DNA of 64,000 nt, from positions 1,860,001 to 1,924,000 of the forward strand of contig CAXXKX010000003.1 of assembly GCA_963676655.2 (NCBI GenBank), written 5' to 3'. Shown piece after piece: positions 34,381 to 45,300 of the stretch (the stretch's first letter is position 1; every line of letters begins with the position of its first letter). The DNA is from G963676655 sp963676655 (GTDB taxonomy: Bacteria > Verrucomicrobiota > Lentisphaeria > Victivallales > Victivallaceae). The notes beneath the pieces were generated by a model that worked only from the letters and a program-made list of their open reading frames with translations, was not told where the DNA came from and made no database searches. Made by a program: the position numbers and the translations under genes.

Positions 34381-35094
34381 ATGAAAAGGATTGATAAGGA
34401 AAGGTTTACCCTTATTGAATTGTTGGTTGTGATAGCGATTATCGCGATTCTCGCATCAATGCTGCTTCCAGCCTTGAACCAGGCCAGGGAAAAAGCCAGA
34501 ACCATTAAATGCGCCAATAACTTGAAACAAGTTGGCAGCGCATTTATGCAGTATACGATGGATAATAATGATTTCTTCCCGTTTTATGATACATACAATA
34601 ACAGTGCAGGCGGAAAAATGTGGAGCCAGGTTCTGAAAAGTATATATCTGGGGAACTGGGAAGTATTCAAGTGTCCGACGCATGTGTCAGATCGATATGA
34701 CAGTCAATATGTGCATTACGGATACAATCATAATCATATTGGTTCATCCCGGCGTTACGGCGGCGGTACCCCTGGCAACGGTCCACCGGCAAAAGCTACT
34801 CAATTGCGGCATTCATCAACCACGGTACTGGCCGCTGACACATTAAGCTGGAGGTCAAGTTCCCTCGTGAACGGGTCTTATCGGGCATATTATCTTCTGA
34901 ATGATGCTCCGGCCAGTTATGATGCCTCAACCGCATATATTCCATATCCGTTGCATAATGGCGGCTTCAATGTTCTTTGGACAGACGGACATTACAGCAG
35001 AATGATCACCTCCGCTACAGATTATGCCAAAGCTTACGACTCCTATAATCTTGGAATTGCCACAAATGCCGGGAGCAAGTGGCAGCGCTACTGA
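34381..35094 (+). CDS. Type II/IV pseudopilin-like protein (DUF1559 style)
   Basis: 237 residues from the ATG at 34381 with AAGGA upstream; an earlier in-frame start at 34342 adds an unlikely leader. Prepilin cleavage site and helix FTLIELLVVIAIIAILASM are followed by LLPALNQAREKAR and NLKQVG. The C-terminal half ends in an H-x9-DG motif (LHNGGFNVLWTDGHY). Such proteins are very numerous in Lentisphaerota and Planctomycetota, and are exported via a pilus-like or type II secretion route. First gene of a LacI-controlled pair with a secreted hydrolase, so it may form part of a carbohydrate-utilisation surface apparatus. Confidence 0.93.
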   Translation: MKRIDKERFTLIELLVVIAIIAILASMLLPALNQAREKARTIKCANNLKQVGSAFMQYTMDNNDFFPFYDTYNNSAGGKMWSQVLKSIYLGNWEVFKCPTHVSDRYDSQYVHYGYNHNHIGSSRRYGGGTPGNGPPAKATQLRHSSTTVLAADTLSWRSSSLVNGSYRAYYLLNDAPASYDASTAYIPYPLHNGGFNVLWTDGHYSRMITSATDYAKAYDSYNLGIATNAGSKWQRY

Positions 35095-35114
35095 TTTTGA
35101 ATTACAATCTATTA

Positions 35115-35149
35115 ATACCATGCCGGAAAATAATTTTTCAGGCCGGTAT
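35115..35149 (+). promoter_or_regulatory. Imperfect hairpin between pseudopilin and hydrolase genes
   Basis: ATACC (35115-35119) and GGTAT (35145-35149) close an imperfect stem containing GCC and AAAA pairings around TAAT. May act as an attenuator or mRNA-stability element in the two-gene transcript. Confidence 0.35.
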
Positions 35150-35175
35150 ATTATTGCCTGAATAACGAGAAAAAA

Positions 35176-38100
35176 ATGAAAAAAAATCAATGTCTACAAA
35201 TATCCGGACTGGTGTCCTGCCTGGCGTTAAGTGCGACTGCGTCGGTAAAAGTTTTTGAACAAAGCAAGAAGGCGGATACCCGCATAAAATGGCGCGACGA
35301 TCAATTAATCGTAAAGGATTATATTACATTTTTGCCCGAGCATGATTTCCGGAAGAGCTCAGAGGCATGTAAAACAGACAAAGACCAGCATAACTGGACG
35401 GTCGTCAATACCTGGGGTAAAACGCCTGATATGACTTTCCGCAAAGAGATTGGGATTTCTCCTGACAATAAAATTATTGAACTTAATGTTCAGATGACCC
35501 AACCGCCGTACAAAGGACCGGAAGCGGAATCTTCATTTGCCTATACTTTCAAGGTTCCTTTGAAAACCCTCCAGGGAATGACCTGGAAGGCAATCACCGG
35601 CAGAGGATGTTATGACCCGATAACCAGAACCGGTAAACTGAACAGTGCAACGCCGGATGGTAATTTTATCGGAGACGGAGTACGCTGGCTGGCGTTTGCC
35701 GGCAATGGAAAAGAACTGGTATTCGACTTCAATCCGGAAGGCGTAACCACCTTTAACGACTTTGGTCCCAATCGGATCCAAGGTTTGTGGCAGATACGCA
35801 AAGACGGCGATGAAATCAGTTTCAGTTTTGGCCGTACAAAAAAGGCTCATGGCATGACCCTCAATAGTAAACTGGTTATTTTCGAGGGTAGATTTGACGA
35901 TTATGCAAAACGTCACGGTCATAAAAAATATCGTTATTTCAGTGAACTGCCGCCGGAGCTGCAATACTGTTTCGGAGCGCCTAAAGCCGGTCGGCAATTT
36001 ATTAAAGCTTCTAATGGAGCTTATTCTGAAAATAAAACTTACGGTTGGCTGAACAGCGGCAACTCTCTAAAAAAGCAAACATTTCGCCCGTCCGGAGCGG
36101 TTTATTCTTCAGTTTTTTCTGATATTCCGGCAGTTTTCAAATCCATGGTCCCCAAACCCGGCCTTTATTTGGTCACGGTTCGCTCCGCCGCGTATGAGAA
36201 ATCATGCGGACCGTTTATGATTGAATGCGATGGGAAAAAAATAGTTGAACGGGAAAAAGTCAAACCTTACACGGTAAAAACAGTAACCTGGCCGCAATGG
36301 CTTGAAGACAAATCCGTCGAATTGAAATTCAGCGGAAACTGGCGGGTTTCAACTATTTCGCTCCAGTTGCTGCAGCATTCAAAGGAAGATTACCGGTTTC
36401 GTCGCGGCTTCTGGCGTATTGCCGGACTTTATGAACCGTCGGTTATGCATAAAAGCGCGCATTACACCAAGCCTCCGGTTTTTAAAACCTCAATAACCGA
36501 AACCCCTTTGCCGCGAGAGACTATTACGGATCCGGTCGAGGCTGTCGCTCTTCCTCCTCGCAGTACCTGCCTGCCTGATCAGCAGGATGAAAAACTGGCA
36601 TGGCGCTTTGACGCCACTATCGGCTCAATGGGGCCGGGCAATAACGGCAATTTTGACGAATTCAATACAACGGCCTTAATCAATCGTCGATTGACGGAGC
36701 TGAAAGAGCATAAAATCAATACCGTACTGCTGAATGGCTTCCTTTCCCGTCATACTTATCCGAATCACCTTGACCGGGTGCAAAAGATGGTTAAGCTGAC
36801 GGCGCAAGAGGGAAAGAAACTGAATATAAAAATAATCGACCACTGGGATTTGACTTTGCTTTGGAATATGGGGTCGGGTTTCCGTTATCTGACCGAAAAC
36901 ACTGACTGGCTGCAGCGGACAATCGATGCGAATTTACCGAATCGCGGTCTCTGTCCAGCCAATCCCGCATTCAAAAAACACTTCTTTGACTGGGTTGTCG
37001 GATTCATCAAAGATACTAAAATAGATGGTATCATGATCGATGAAGTCGCGTTTCACGGACTTAATTTCTGCGGCTGTTCCCATTGTCGACAGCAGTTTCA
37101 TGCCGCTACCGGCCTAACTTTGCCACTCGACGAAACTTCACCGCTCTTAAGGAATAAAAACTCTAAACTATGGAAATCATGGTTGAACTGGCGTCTGGAT
37201 GTAACAACCAAATGGTGGATTGATCTGAGGAAACGAATTAATAAAATTAATCCGGACTTTACTATGATGCGTTACACCACGCATTACGGCCTGCGTACAA
37301 CTTACGCCACCCTCAACCAGGGGGCGTCATTGAATGGAGCCGCACACGCCTGTGACTTTATCGGAACTGAAATTATGAGCCGGAATGTTATGGCCTCTTA
37401 CCGTGCGGTATTTGCCTATAGAAAGTTCAAAAACGCTTTCAGAGAGGCCTATGGCAGCCCGGTCTTTGGGCTTATATACCCTATTAACGTACCGGAATTT
37501 GCCTATTTCGGCTGGGTGTTGAATAATATGAACGCGCAGGTAACCTGGTATATTTCCGGGGCTCCTGAATCCGGAAAAACCCGATTTACCGCATTTTCCG
37601 ACAATATGGATTTGCGTGAGGCTAAACCGATGGCGGAAACCGCATTGTTATTTTCTTTGCAGAGCCGTGATTGGGGTCAGCGCATGGCTTATTATCCGGA
37701 TCCGCTGGGTACCGCGGAGTGTATGAACGATTTGCATATTCAGTACACCACCTTAATAGAGCCTTCCCTCAATTTTGCAAAATTAAAAAACTATAAGACC
37801 GTGATGATTCCAAGCGCGTCATGTTTGAGTGACAGTCAAATAGATGAGTTGCTTAAATATGTCCGTTACGGCGGCAAACTTTACCTTAGCGCTCATGCTG
37901 GAATGTTTGATCAAATTGGTAATCCGCGCAAGATTTGGCCTTTTGCCAAACCTCTTGGGCTGGCCAATCCATTACCGCTGCGATTTGTAACGGGAGGACA
38001 GCTGGAACTGACTGAAAGCCATTGCGGGTATGAAACGAAACAAAGGTTTGTCCAGATTCATCCATTCAAGAACAGCCAGGCAAAGGTTTTTATGACCCTG

Positions 38101-38634
38101 CAAGATAAACTTGGCCGTAAATTTTCCACCGGAATTGTAACGTCATATGGTAAAGGTAAAATATTCTATGTTTCAGGACAGCTTGGAAGTGTTAATATGG
38201 AAAATGAGATGACTGTAAAACGCAAATGGCGTTATGAACCCAATCAACAGGCATTTGTTTTATACGCCAAAATTCTCGGGATGATGACTGATTCTGATAG
38301 AAGCTTCGCTCCGGTCGACATTCCGGATAAAGTCCCATGCACAGTTTACCGTCAGGGGAAGACAATATTTGTTAATTTGCTTAATGCCACCGGGGTGAGT
38401 ATGCGAAAAGGCGAGATTGTTCCATCAACTTCGCCATCTCCGGCTTTTCCGAAATTGCAAAAGGATATCCAGTTTAAAATCAAGCTGCCGGGATTAAAAA
38501 ATGTTTTCGCCGCATCTCCCGACTTTACCGGACGTAAGCCGTTAAAAGTTGAAAAACTGTCAGAAGGATGGTATCAGATAACTCTTCCAGGGACCTTGCT
38601 AAAATGTTACACGGTTGTTATAATCAACAGATAA
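35176..38634 (+). CDS. Secreted TIM-barrel glycoside hydrolase-like protein
   Basis: 1152 residues with an N-terminal signal peptide (about 1-24, ending SATAS). Residues 30-260 are a beta-sandwich; 280-410 a second beta domain; about 485-830 a TIM barrel resembling hypothetical hydrolase families near GH42 (putative GHL6-like): RRLTELKEHKINTVLLNGFLS, IKIIDHWDLTL, then DGIMIDEVAFHGLNFCGCSHC with Glu623 a candidate catalytic acid. About 850-960 matches the glutamine-amidotransferase-like trimerisation domain of GH42 enzymes (YKTVMIPSASCLSDSQIDELLKYVRYGGKLYLS). Substrate unknown. Paired with the pseudopilin and probably LacI-controlled. Confidence 0.8.
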   Translation: MKKNQCLQISGLVSCLALSATASVKVFEQSKKADTRIKWRDDQLIVKDYITFLPEHDFRKSSEACKTDKDQHNWTVVNTWGKTPDMTFRKEIGISPDNKIIELNVQMTQPPYKGPEAESSFAYTFKVPLKTLQGMTWKAITGRGCYDPITRTGKLNSATPDGNFIGDGVRWLAFAGNGKELVFDFNPEGVTTFNDFGPNRIQGLWQIRKDGDEISFSFGRTKKAHGMTLNSKLVIFEGRFDDYAKRHGHKKYRYFSELPPELQYCFGAPKAGRQFIKASNGAYSENKTYGWLNSGNSLKKQTFRPSGAVYSSVFSDIPAVFKSMVPKPGLYLVTVRSAAYEKSCGPFMIECDGKKIVEREKVKPYTVKTVTWPQWLEDKSVELKFSGNWRVSTISLQLLQHSKEDYRFRRGFWRIAGLYEPSVMHKSAHYTKPPVFKTSITETPLPRETITDPVEAVALPPRSTCLPDQQDEKLAWRFDATIGSMGPGNNGNFDEFNTTALINRRLTELKEHKINTVLLNGFLSRHTYPNHLDRVQKMVKLTAQEGKKLNIKIIDHWDLTLLWNMGSGFRYLTENTDWLQRTIDANLPNRGLCPANPAFKKHFFDWVVGFIKDTKIDGIMIDEVAFHGLNFCGCSHCRQQFHAATGLTLPLDETSPLLRNKNSKLWKSWLNWRLDVTTKWWIDLRKRINKINPDFTMMRYTTHYGLRTTYATLNQGASLNGAAHACDFIGTEIMSRNVMASYRAVFAYRKFKNAFREAYGSPVFGLIYPINVPEFAYFGWVLNNMNAQVTWYISGAPESGKTRFTAFSDNMDLREAKPMAETALLFSLQSRDWGQRMAYYPDPLGTAECMNDLHIQYTTLIEPSLNFAKLKNYKTVMIPSASCLSDSQIDELLKYVRYGGKLYLSAHAGMFDQIGNPRKIWPFAKPLGLANPLPLRFVTGGQLELTESHCGYETKQRFVQIHPFKNSQAKVFMTLQDKLGRKFSTGIVTSYGKGKIFYVSGQLGSVNMENEMTVKRKWRYEPNQQAFVLYAKILGMMTDSDRSFAPVDIPDKVPCTVYRQGKTIFVNLLNATGVSMRKGEIVPSTSPSPAFPKLQKDIQFKIKLPGLKNVFAASPDFTGRKPLKVEKLSEGWYQITLPGTLLKCYTVVIINR

Positions 38635-38651
38635 AATGGTCGTGTATAAAA

Positions 38652-38668
38652 TTAATACCAGGTAGTTT
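38652..38668 (+). repeat. Dispersed repeat, copy B
   Basis: TTAATACCAGGTAGTTT, identical to the core of copy A, located between the convergent ends of the hydrolase gene and the methyltransferase gene. Confidence 0.7.
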
Positions 38669-38724
38669 AAAAAATATAGAATCAAAACAGGCATTATATT
38701 AATCTTTAAACTGAAAAAGGTGCT

Positions 38725-39339
38725 TTAAGATTTAAGTGCCGATAAGATGAAAACGGGATAATTGCCATGTTCGCGCTGTTTTGTTCCGGCTAATTCATGA
38801 CGGCAATTTGTGAAGCCGCGTTGCTTAAGTTTATCTGCAAGCTCTTCCGGGTTGAAACCATGGTGCGGGACAGGCTCCATGTTTTTGTGAAAATTACCAT
38901 CTTCCGTGTAGAGATCAATTAAATGAATCGAGCCGCCGGATTTTATTGCTGTCGCCAAGTTTTCCAGTAAGGTATCCGTATCGGGAACATGATGCATTGC
39001 CATAATGGTAAAAGCGGCATCAATGCCGGAATGCGGGAAAGGTTTGACAGACAGATCGAGAAGCAGCGGAGTAATGTTGCTGATATTTTGCTGTGATAAC
39101 TTATTTGATAATTCTTCAAGCATTCCCTGAGAGGCATCGACGGCATAGACATGCGCAACTTTTTCCGCAACCGGCAAAGATGCGTTGCCGGTGCCGCAGC
39201 CATAGTCTATTATCGACATATCGGCGGTCAATTCCATGTGCTCCAGAAGTTTATTGACCAGACCTTCGAGAAATTGATGACGTTCAAGATTCTTATCCCA
39301 CTCAGGTGCGGCATTGTCAAATTGCGAGACGGTTTTCAT
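38725..39339 (-). CDS. Class I SAM-dependent methyltransferase
   Basis: 204 residues, Rossmann-fold methyltransferase. Motif I is IDYGCGTGNASLPVA, then YAVDASQGMLEEL and FTIMAMHHVPDTDTLLENL. Start ATG shares a base with the NRPS stop (TAATG), so translation is coupled, making it a probable tailoring enzyme of the peptide. It could methylate an amine, hydroxyl or carboxylate of the product; which is unknown. Confidence 0.88.
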   Translation of the reverse strand: MKTVSQFDNAAPEWDKNLERHQFLEGLVNKLLEHMELTADMSIIDYGCGTGNASLPVAEKVAHVYAVDASQGMLEELSNKLSQQNISNITPLLLDLSVKPFPHSGIDAAFTIMAMHHVPDTDTLLENLATAIKSGGSIHLIDLYTEDGNFHKNMEPVPHHGFNPEELADKLKQRGFTNCRHELAGTKQREHGNYPVFILSALKS

Positions 39340-42300
39340 TAAGTAATGTTCCTTTCAATTTCACGGCAGAAGATTTCCGCCATTTTATCGACATTCGGCG
39401 GCTTCAAGATGCTGGCGTGGTCGCATGGGAAAATGTGAGGTTCGATTTGTGCCAGTCCGTCCCAGTTCCAATGTGGGTCAGGGATAATACTGTCGATGAT
39501 AGTTTCGGCCATAAAGACATGAACTTTGCCGGGATACGGCTTCATGTAATAATTCCATCCGGCGGTGAAGTTAATCCGGTAAAGCCGTTTCATGGTTTCA
39601 ATTTCGGCGGCGCTGGCGGAGTCTCCAGCCAGTTCACCGATAAAGTCCAATTGTTGTAAATTACGGTCTTGTTTAATACGTTTCTTCAGGCGTCTTGAGA
39701 AAAATTCCATCCAGCCGGAAGGACCCCAGTGGAAGAGGTTTTTCAAACGATGCAGCTTAAACCGCCAGCCTCTTTGCGGCTGGCCCCAGGTTTCGATCAT
39801 ACCAAGGAAGCCGACTTTTTCGCCTGCTTCATGGAGTTGACAAGCCATTTCATAAGCGAGAAATCCGCCGAAGCACCATCCGGCCAGCATGAAAGGACCT
39901 TCCGGTTGAACTTCTTTTACCCGCTCCACATAAAATGCCGCCATATCCTGGACGGTTTTCTGAGCCAGAGAGATGTTCTTCATGCCTACTGCCTGCAATC
40001 CATAGACTGGTTGTTCCGGATTCATGTGGCTGACCAGGTTTGCGTATCCCATAATGTCCCCGGGGGTCGTGTGCATAACAAACAACGGAGGTCTGGAACC
40101 GGTTGTTTTGAGCGGAACAACCGCTGACCAGCCATCTATCGTCAGGACATTCGCAACAGGTTTATCTTCGGTTCCCCCTGAATCATCAGCAACGATCAAA
40201 GAGTCTCCTGAAATATAGTTGGCGAGTTCTGTGGGGGCGGAGGTTGAGTAAAGCTGTTCCATACGCAACTTATAGCCGAATGATTTTTCAATCTCCATAA
40301 CCAGGCGAATGGCTTTAAGCGAATCCCCGCCAATTTCGAAAAAGCCATCATCCGGTGAAACATGATCAATCATCAGTAATTTCGCGTAAATGTCACAAAT
40401 CGTTTTTGCCATAGCGTTGTCGGAATGCCGGGATTTTTGACTGCTTTTTGTGGCTTGACTGCCTGGAGGAGGAAGTTGTTTTGTGTCAATTTTGCCGTTT
40501 GGCGTGGTTGGAAATACTTCAATCTCAATCAGGAACGCCGGGACCATGTAGCTCGGCATTTTGTCTGCAAGGTAATTCTTTAATTCGTCAACGTCAAGAC
40601 TTATGCCGAGTTTTACGGTGAAGTATGCCGTCAGATTGTCATTATACACCAGAACCCGGGACATGGTTATTCCCGGATACTGATTGATCAGATTCTCAAT
40701 TCCGCCCGGTTCAATCCGGAATCCGCGTAATTTGATTTGGGTATCCACCCGGCCGATAAATTCGATATTGCCGTCTGAACGGTATTTGACCCGGTCGCCG
40801 GTGTGATAAAGGACATCATTTTTGACGAAAGGACTCGAAACAAATTTTTCCGCCGTTAAATCCGGACGGTTCAAGTAGCCGGGGCCGACGCCGGCGCCAC
40901 CGATCAGCAGTTCGCCGCTGCAACCGATTGGAACCGGGCGGAGAAATTTGTCAACAACATAAGTCCGGTAATTCGGCAGCGGGCGACCGATGCAGGATAA
41001 ATCCTCGCTGATCGTTGCGATAATGGTGCATTCGGTCGGACCGTAAGTGTTGAGCAGTCTGATGTTTTGCGTATGCGCCTGCCAGCGCTTGTAATGCTCG
41101 ACGGAGGCTTTTTCGCCGCCGATAACCACGGTCTTCACCGAATCAGGCATTGGCAGTTCATCGATCAGGTTGACCAGTTCGTGCCAGTACGCGGTTGGCA
41201 GGTCGAGAAACGTAATTCCATGTTCCGCGATGAACCGGCATAGTTCCGGCGGGTTTTCCATCAGGCCTTCCCGGATAAAAATGAGTTGGCCGCCCGCCAG
41301 CCAGGTCGGGAATATTTCTTCAACCGAAATGTCGAAATTCAAAGAGGCGAACTGCAATGTTTTGGTTTGATCGCTCAATTCGAATTCCTGAATTACCGCC
41401 AGATTGTGATTAACCAGATTACGTTGGGAGATCATCACTCCTTTTGGAGCCCCGGTTGTACCCGACGTGTACATCAGATAGGCAATATCGTCAGGTGAAA
41501 GCGCAATGTCGGGTTCTTTTGTTGGTGAGTTATCCAGTTGCGGAATGACTGTTGCCAGGTCGAAAACCTGAACGCCGGGGGCTTTAAAGTCGCTCGGGGA
41601 ACCGGCTTGGTCATCCCAGCAAAAGAACCTGACGCCTGAATCATTGATCATATATTCAACTCGTTGTCGAGGATAATTCGCGTCCAAGGGCAAGTATGCG
41701 CATCCGGTCTTTAAGATTGCCAGCAGTGCCACGGCGGTATTAAGGGAACGTTCGCCTCTCAAAGCAATGAACTGTCCGGGAGAGACTCCCTGGCCAAGCA
41801 TGTAATTGGCAAGTCGGCATGACAATTGGTCAAGTTCGGCATAAGTCAATGATTTATCGTTACAGGAGACCGCATTTTTTTCGGGAAATCGTGCTGCGGT
41901 TTTTTTGAATTTCGTTATATACGGCTCATCCATATCAAAATCCACGGCGGTCTCGTTCCATTCCATAATTTGGCGCAGATATTCCCGGGGACAGATATTT
42001 CCCAATTGCGTTAACGGGGAATCAGGAACCAGAGCGGCGTTGCGGCAGAAACATGTAAATCCGGCCAGCAATTCCCCTGGATCAAATCCGGTCCGGGTTT
42101 GTAAATATACTTTTTGGTCCGATATCGCAATTATAAAATCAGAATTGTTCAAGGCGGCTACACACCTATACCGCATCCAGGTATCTTTCAGGAAACGTCC
42201 TTTCAGCAAGGCGTTTTCACCGGATTTGATGGTTTCCTGAAGGCATTCCCTGAAAGGCTGATGCAAATCCAATTCAAGCAACCACGGCACCGTGTCGGCC

Positions 42301-45300
42301 AGTAAAGAGGAAAAGCGTTCTTCCTGAACTGGTGCTTTAAGGGCTAAATTGGTTTGCGGTGAACGGCAGAGCCAGGCAATATAAAGGGCAAAGGCGGCGG
42401 CATTGACCTGAGTTGACGCCCCGAAAATGGCGAAGAAACAGCTTCCCGTGTCAATTTCAATTTTACCGGTTGAATCTCCGGAGCTTTCAGCATATACAGG
42501 CAGATCCGGGGCGGCGGAAGTTTTTAACTGGTTGACTATCTTATATTCGTTGCGGACCATGTCATGATAAAATTTATCCAATTCAGCGGCGGTTCCTTCG
42601 TCAATCAAAGGCAACTGTATTTCTGACGTCAATCCAAGGTCATTAAAGGTTGGGGTTGAACCGTCAGGGAGGCATGTTTCAGTGATCTTTATGGAGCCCT
42701 CTCCGGTTGCCACCGTCATTTCCCTGTCGTTTACCGCCATAATTTTACCCGGTTTTTGGTCGACTGTGTCAGTACTGGCAACTCCGGCATTACGGACAAT
42801 CAAAAACTTATCGTTATCCAGAAGAATCTTGACAACCCCGAAAGGATTATCCACCCGGCGGAACGCGCAGGCCTTTACCAGAGCAATGATATCAGAACCG
42901 GGTTTGGTCCAATCAATAACTATCCCGTGTCCGGGGCGTTGATAGAGGCCAAACAGCGTTCTCCGGCTTAAGTCCTGGGGCAGCGGATTTGCCTGTCCGA
43001 GAATCAATATCTGCAGTAGTTCGTCGAAACCTTCAATAGCTGCTTGAAAGCATTTTGCGTCAAGCAGATCGACATTATCTTCAGGTTTTATCACAACTTT
43101 TTTCTGGATCAGGATGTCGCCGGCGTCGACCTCGGCGGTCATTACATGCCAGCTGACGGCATGGACTTTCTCCTGATTGATCAAGGCCCATGAAGTAGCA
43201 TACATTCCGGCGTAACGGGGAAGTGGTGCGTCATGGTAGTTGATCGCGAATTTACGCGGCATATCCAGAACATTCTGCTTGATGATCTTGCCGTTAATGA
43301 TACTGAAAAGATAATCGAATTCGTATTGTTCGAGGGTTTCGGAGATATTTGTCTGGTCAAGATCATAAAACGGCAGATTGTGTTCCCGTGAATATTTCTG
43401 CATTTCCGGGTCACTGCTCATGACTGCCAGAACCTTGAATCCCCGGCGCAGTAATTTTTCGGTGCAAAGCAAAGCCATGCCGGTATCACCGATAACAACA
43501 CATCTGGCGTTTGAGCTTTCGTCACGGGTTCTGCCGGTCAACTCGGAAATTTTCGCATCACAATTACGGCAAACCGCGTCACAAAGCATTATAAACTCTT
43601 TTACGAAAGTTTCCATGCCGGCGGTATCATACAGGGATTTGTTGTATTCAAAAAAGGCTTCAAGTCCGCCATTATCCTCCATAAAAGTGGCCAGGATATT
43701 TAATTTGGCTGACCCGTTGCCGATTTCCCGGTATCTCATTTTGATTCCGGCAAATTCTTTTTGGTGCCATGGGAAGTTCTGCAGCATCAAAGAATACTGA
43801 AATGCCGCATCATGTCTGCCGTAAAGCATGGACAGTTCCCGGTTAATCTCGACAAACGGCAAATCCTGATTGTCCAGCGCCTCCAGGCAGGTCTTTTTCA
43901 TTTTTTTCAACAATGAGGAAAAAGTCGGATCGCCTGAAAAATCGGATCGCAGGGTAACCGAATTGATGAATTCCCCTATTATTTTCTCAGTCAGCGGATG
44001 CCGGCGATTGGCGGTAACAGCCCCGGTCAACAAATCGGTCTGCCCGCTGTATTTAAAAAGCAGTGCTTGATAAATTGCCTGTAACAGAATAAACAAAGTT
44101 ACATCATTTTGTTCCGCCAGAATTTTCATTCTCCGGGTCAGTTCAGGTTCAATTAAGAAATTGCAGCGTGCTCCTTCATGGGAGATTTGATGTTTTTCCA
44201 GATCGTGTTGGAAAGACAGCTTTAGTGGAGGTGGAAGCTCTGTCAATTGCTTGCGCCAGAAGTCGAATTGTTTTTCCCTGACTCCCGATTCCAAAACCAT
44301 TTTAAGCCAATGCGCGTAGTCAACGTAATCACATTCGTCAGAGACGGGGGGCTCGTTGCCGAGAGTGTATGCCTCGTAATTACGGGTCAGTTCCGAAAAC
44401 AGAATACCCGAACTCCAGCCGTCGTGAATAATATGATGCAGATTGATAAACAGTTTGAATTCATTTTCCGATAGCTTGATCAATCGGGCCTGCCACAAAG
44501 GATATTTTTCCAAAGCAAATTTAATTTTTCCCTGTTGTCGCCGCCACAGATTGAGTGAGGATTCGATATCTGCCGGACTCATCTCACTCAAGTCAACCAT
44601 ATTCAGTTCCGGAATGGAAGGAGGATGGATGCGGATAAACAGATTATTGCCGTCATGTTCAAACGAACTGCGCAGCATTTCATGGTTAACCACCACGCCC
44701 GCCAACGCTTTTCTCAGGATGCTTTCATCCACTTTTCCATAGAGAGATACTTCAAGTGGAATGTTCATACCGATGCTGGAAGAATCAAACTGATGCTGCC
44801 GCCAGGTTGCATCCTGCATGCCGGAAGCCGGAAAAAGATCCCGGTCCCTGGGCAATTTGACAAATGGGATCATGCTTTCGGCATTTCCCGACATAACTGA
44901 AATAAGCGCGGCCAGCGAAGAAAGGTTGGGGAATTCAAAAATCGTATTTATTGGCAGAGAAACCCCGGTTTTAGCCTCAATTCTTGAACAGAACTGCATT
45001 GCCATAAGCGAGTGGCCGCCCAGTTCAAAAAAGTTGTCTTCAAGACCCGGTGTAACATGAAGCAGTTCCTGCCATACATCCATAACAATCCGCTGGGATT
45101 TTGAAAGGATCATGTCTCCTGAATTATTTCCGGATCCCAACTGCGGTTTCGGCAGATTCTTATAATCGGTTTTACCGTTATGAGTCAGCGGCAGCGCATC
45201 CAGAACCTGTAAAGTGGTCGGGACCATATAATCGGGAAGATCCCGGGTACACTGGTCATATAACGCGGCGGTTATGGTCGAGTTTTCCCGTTTGAGTTCG

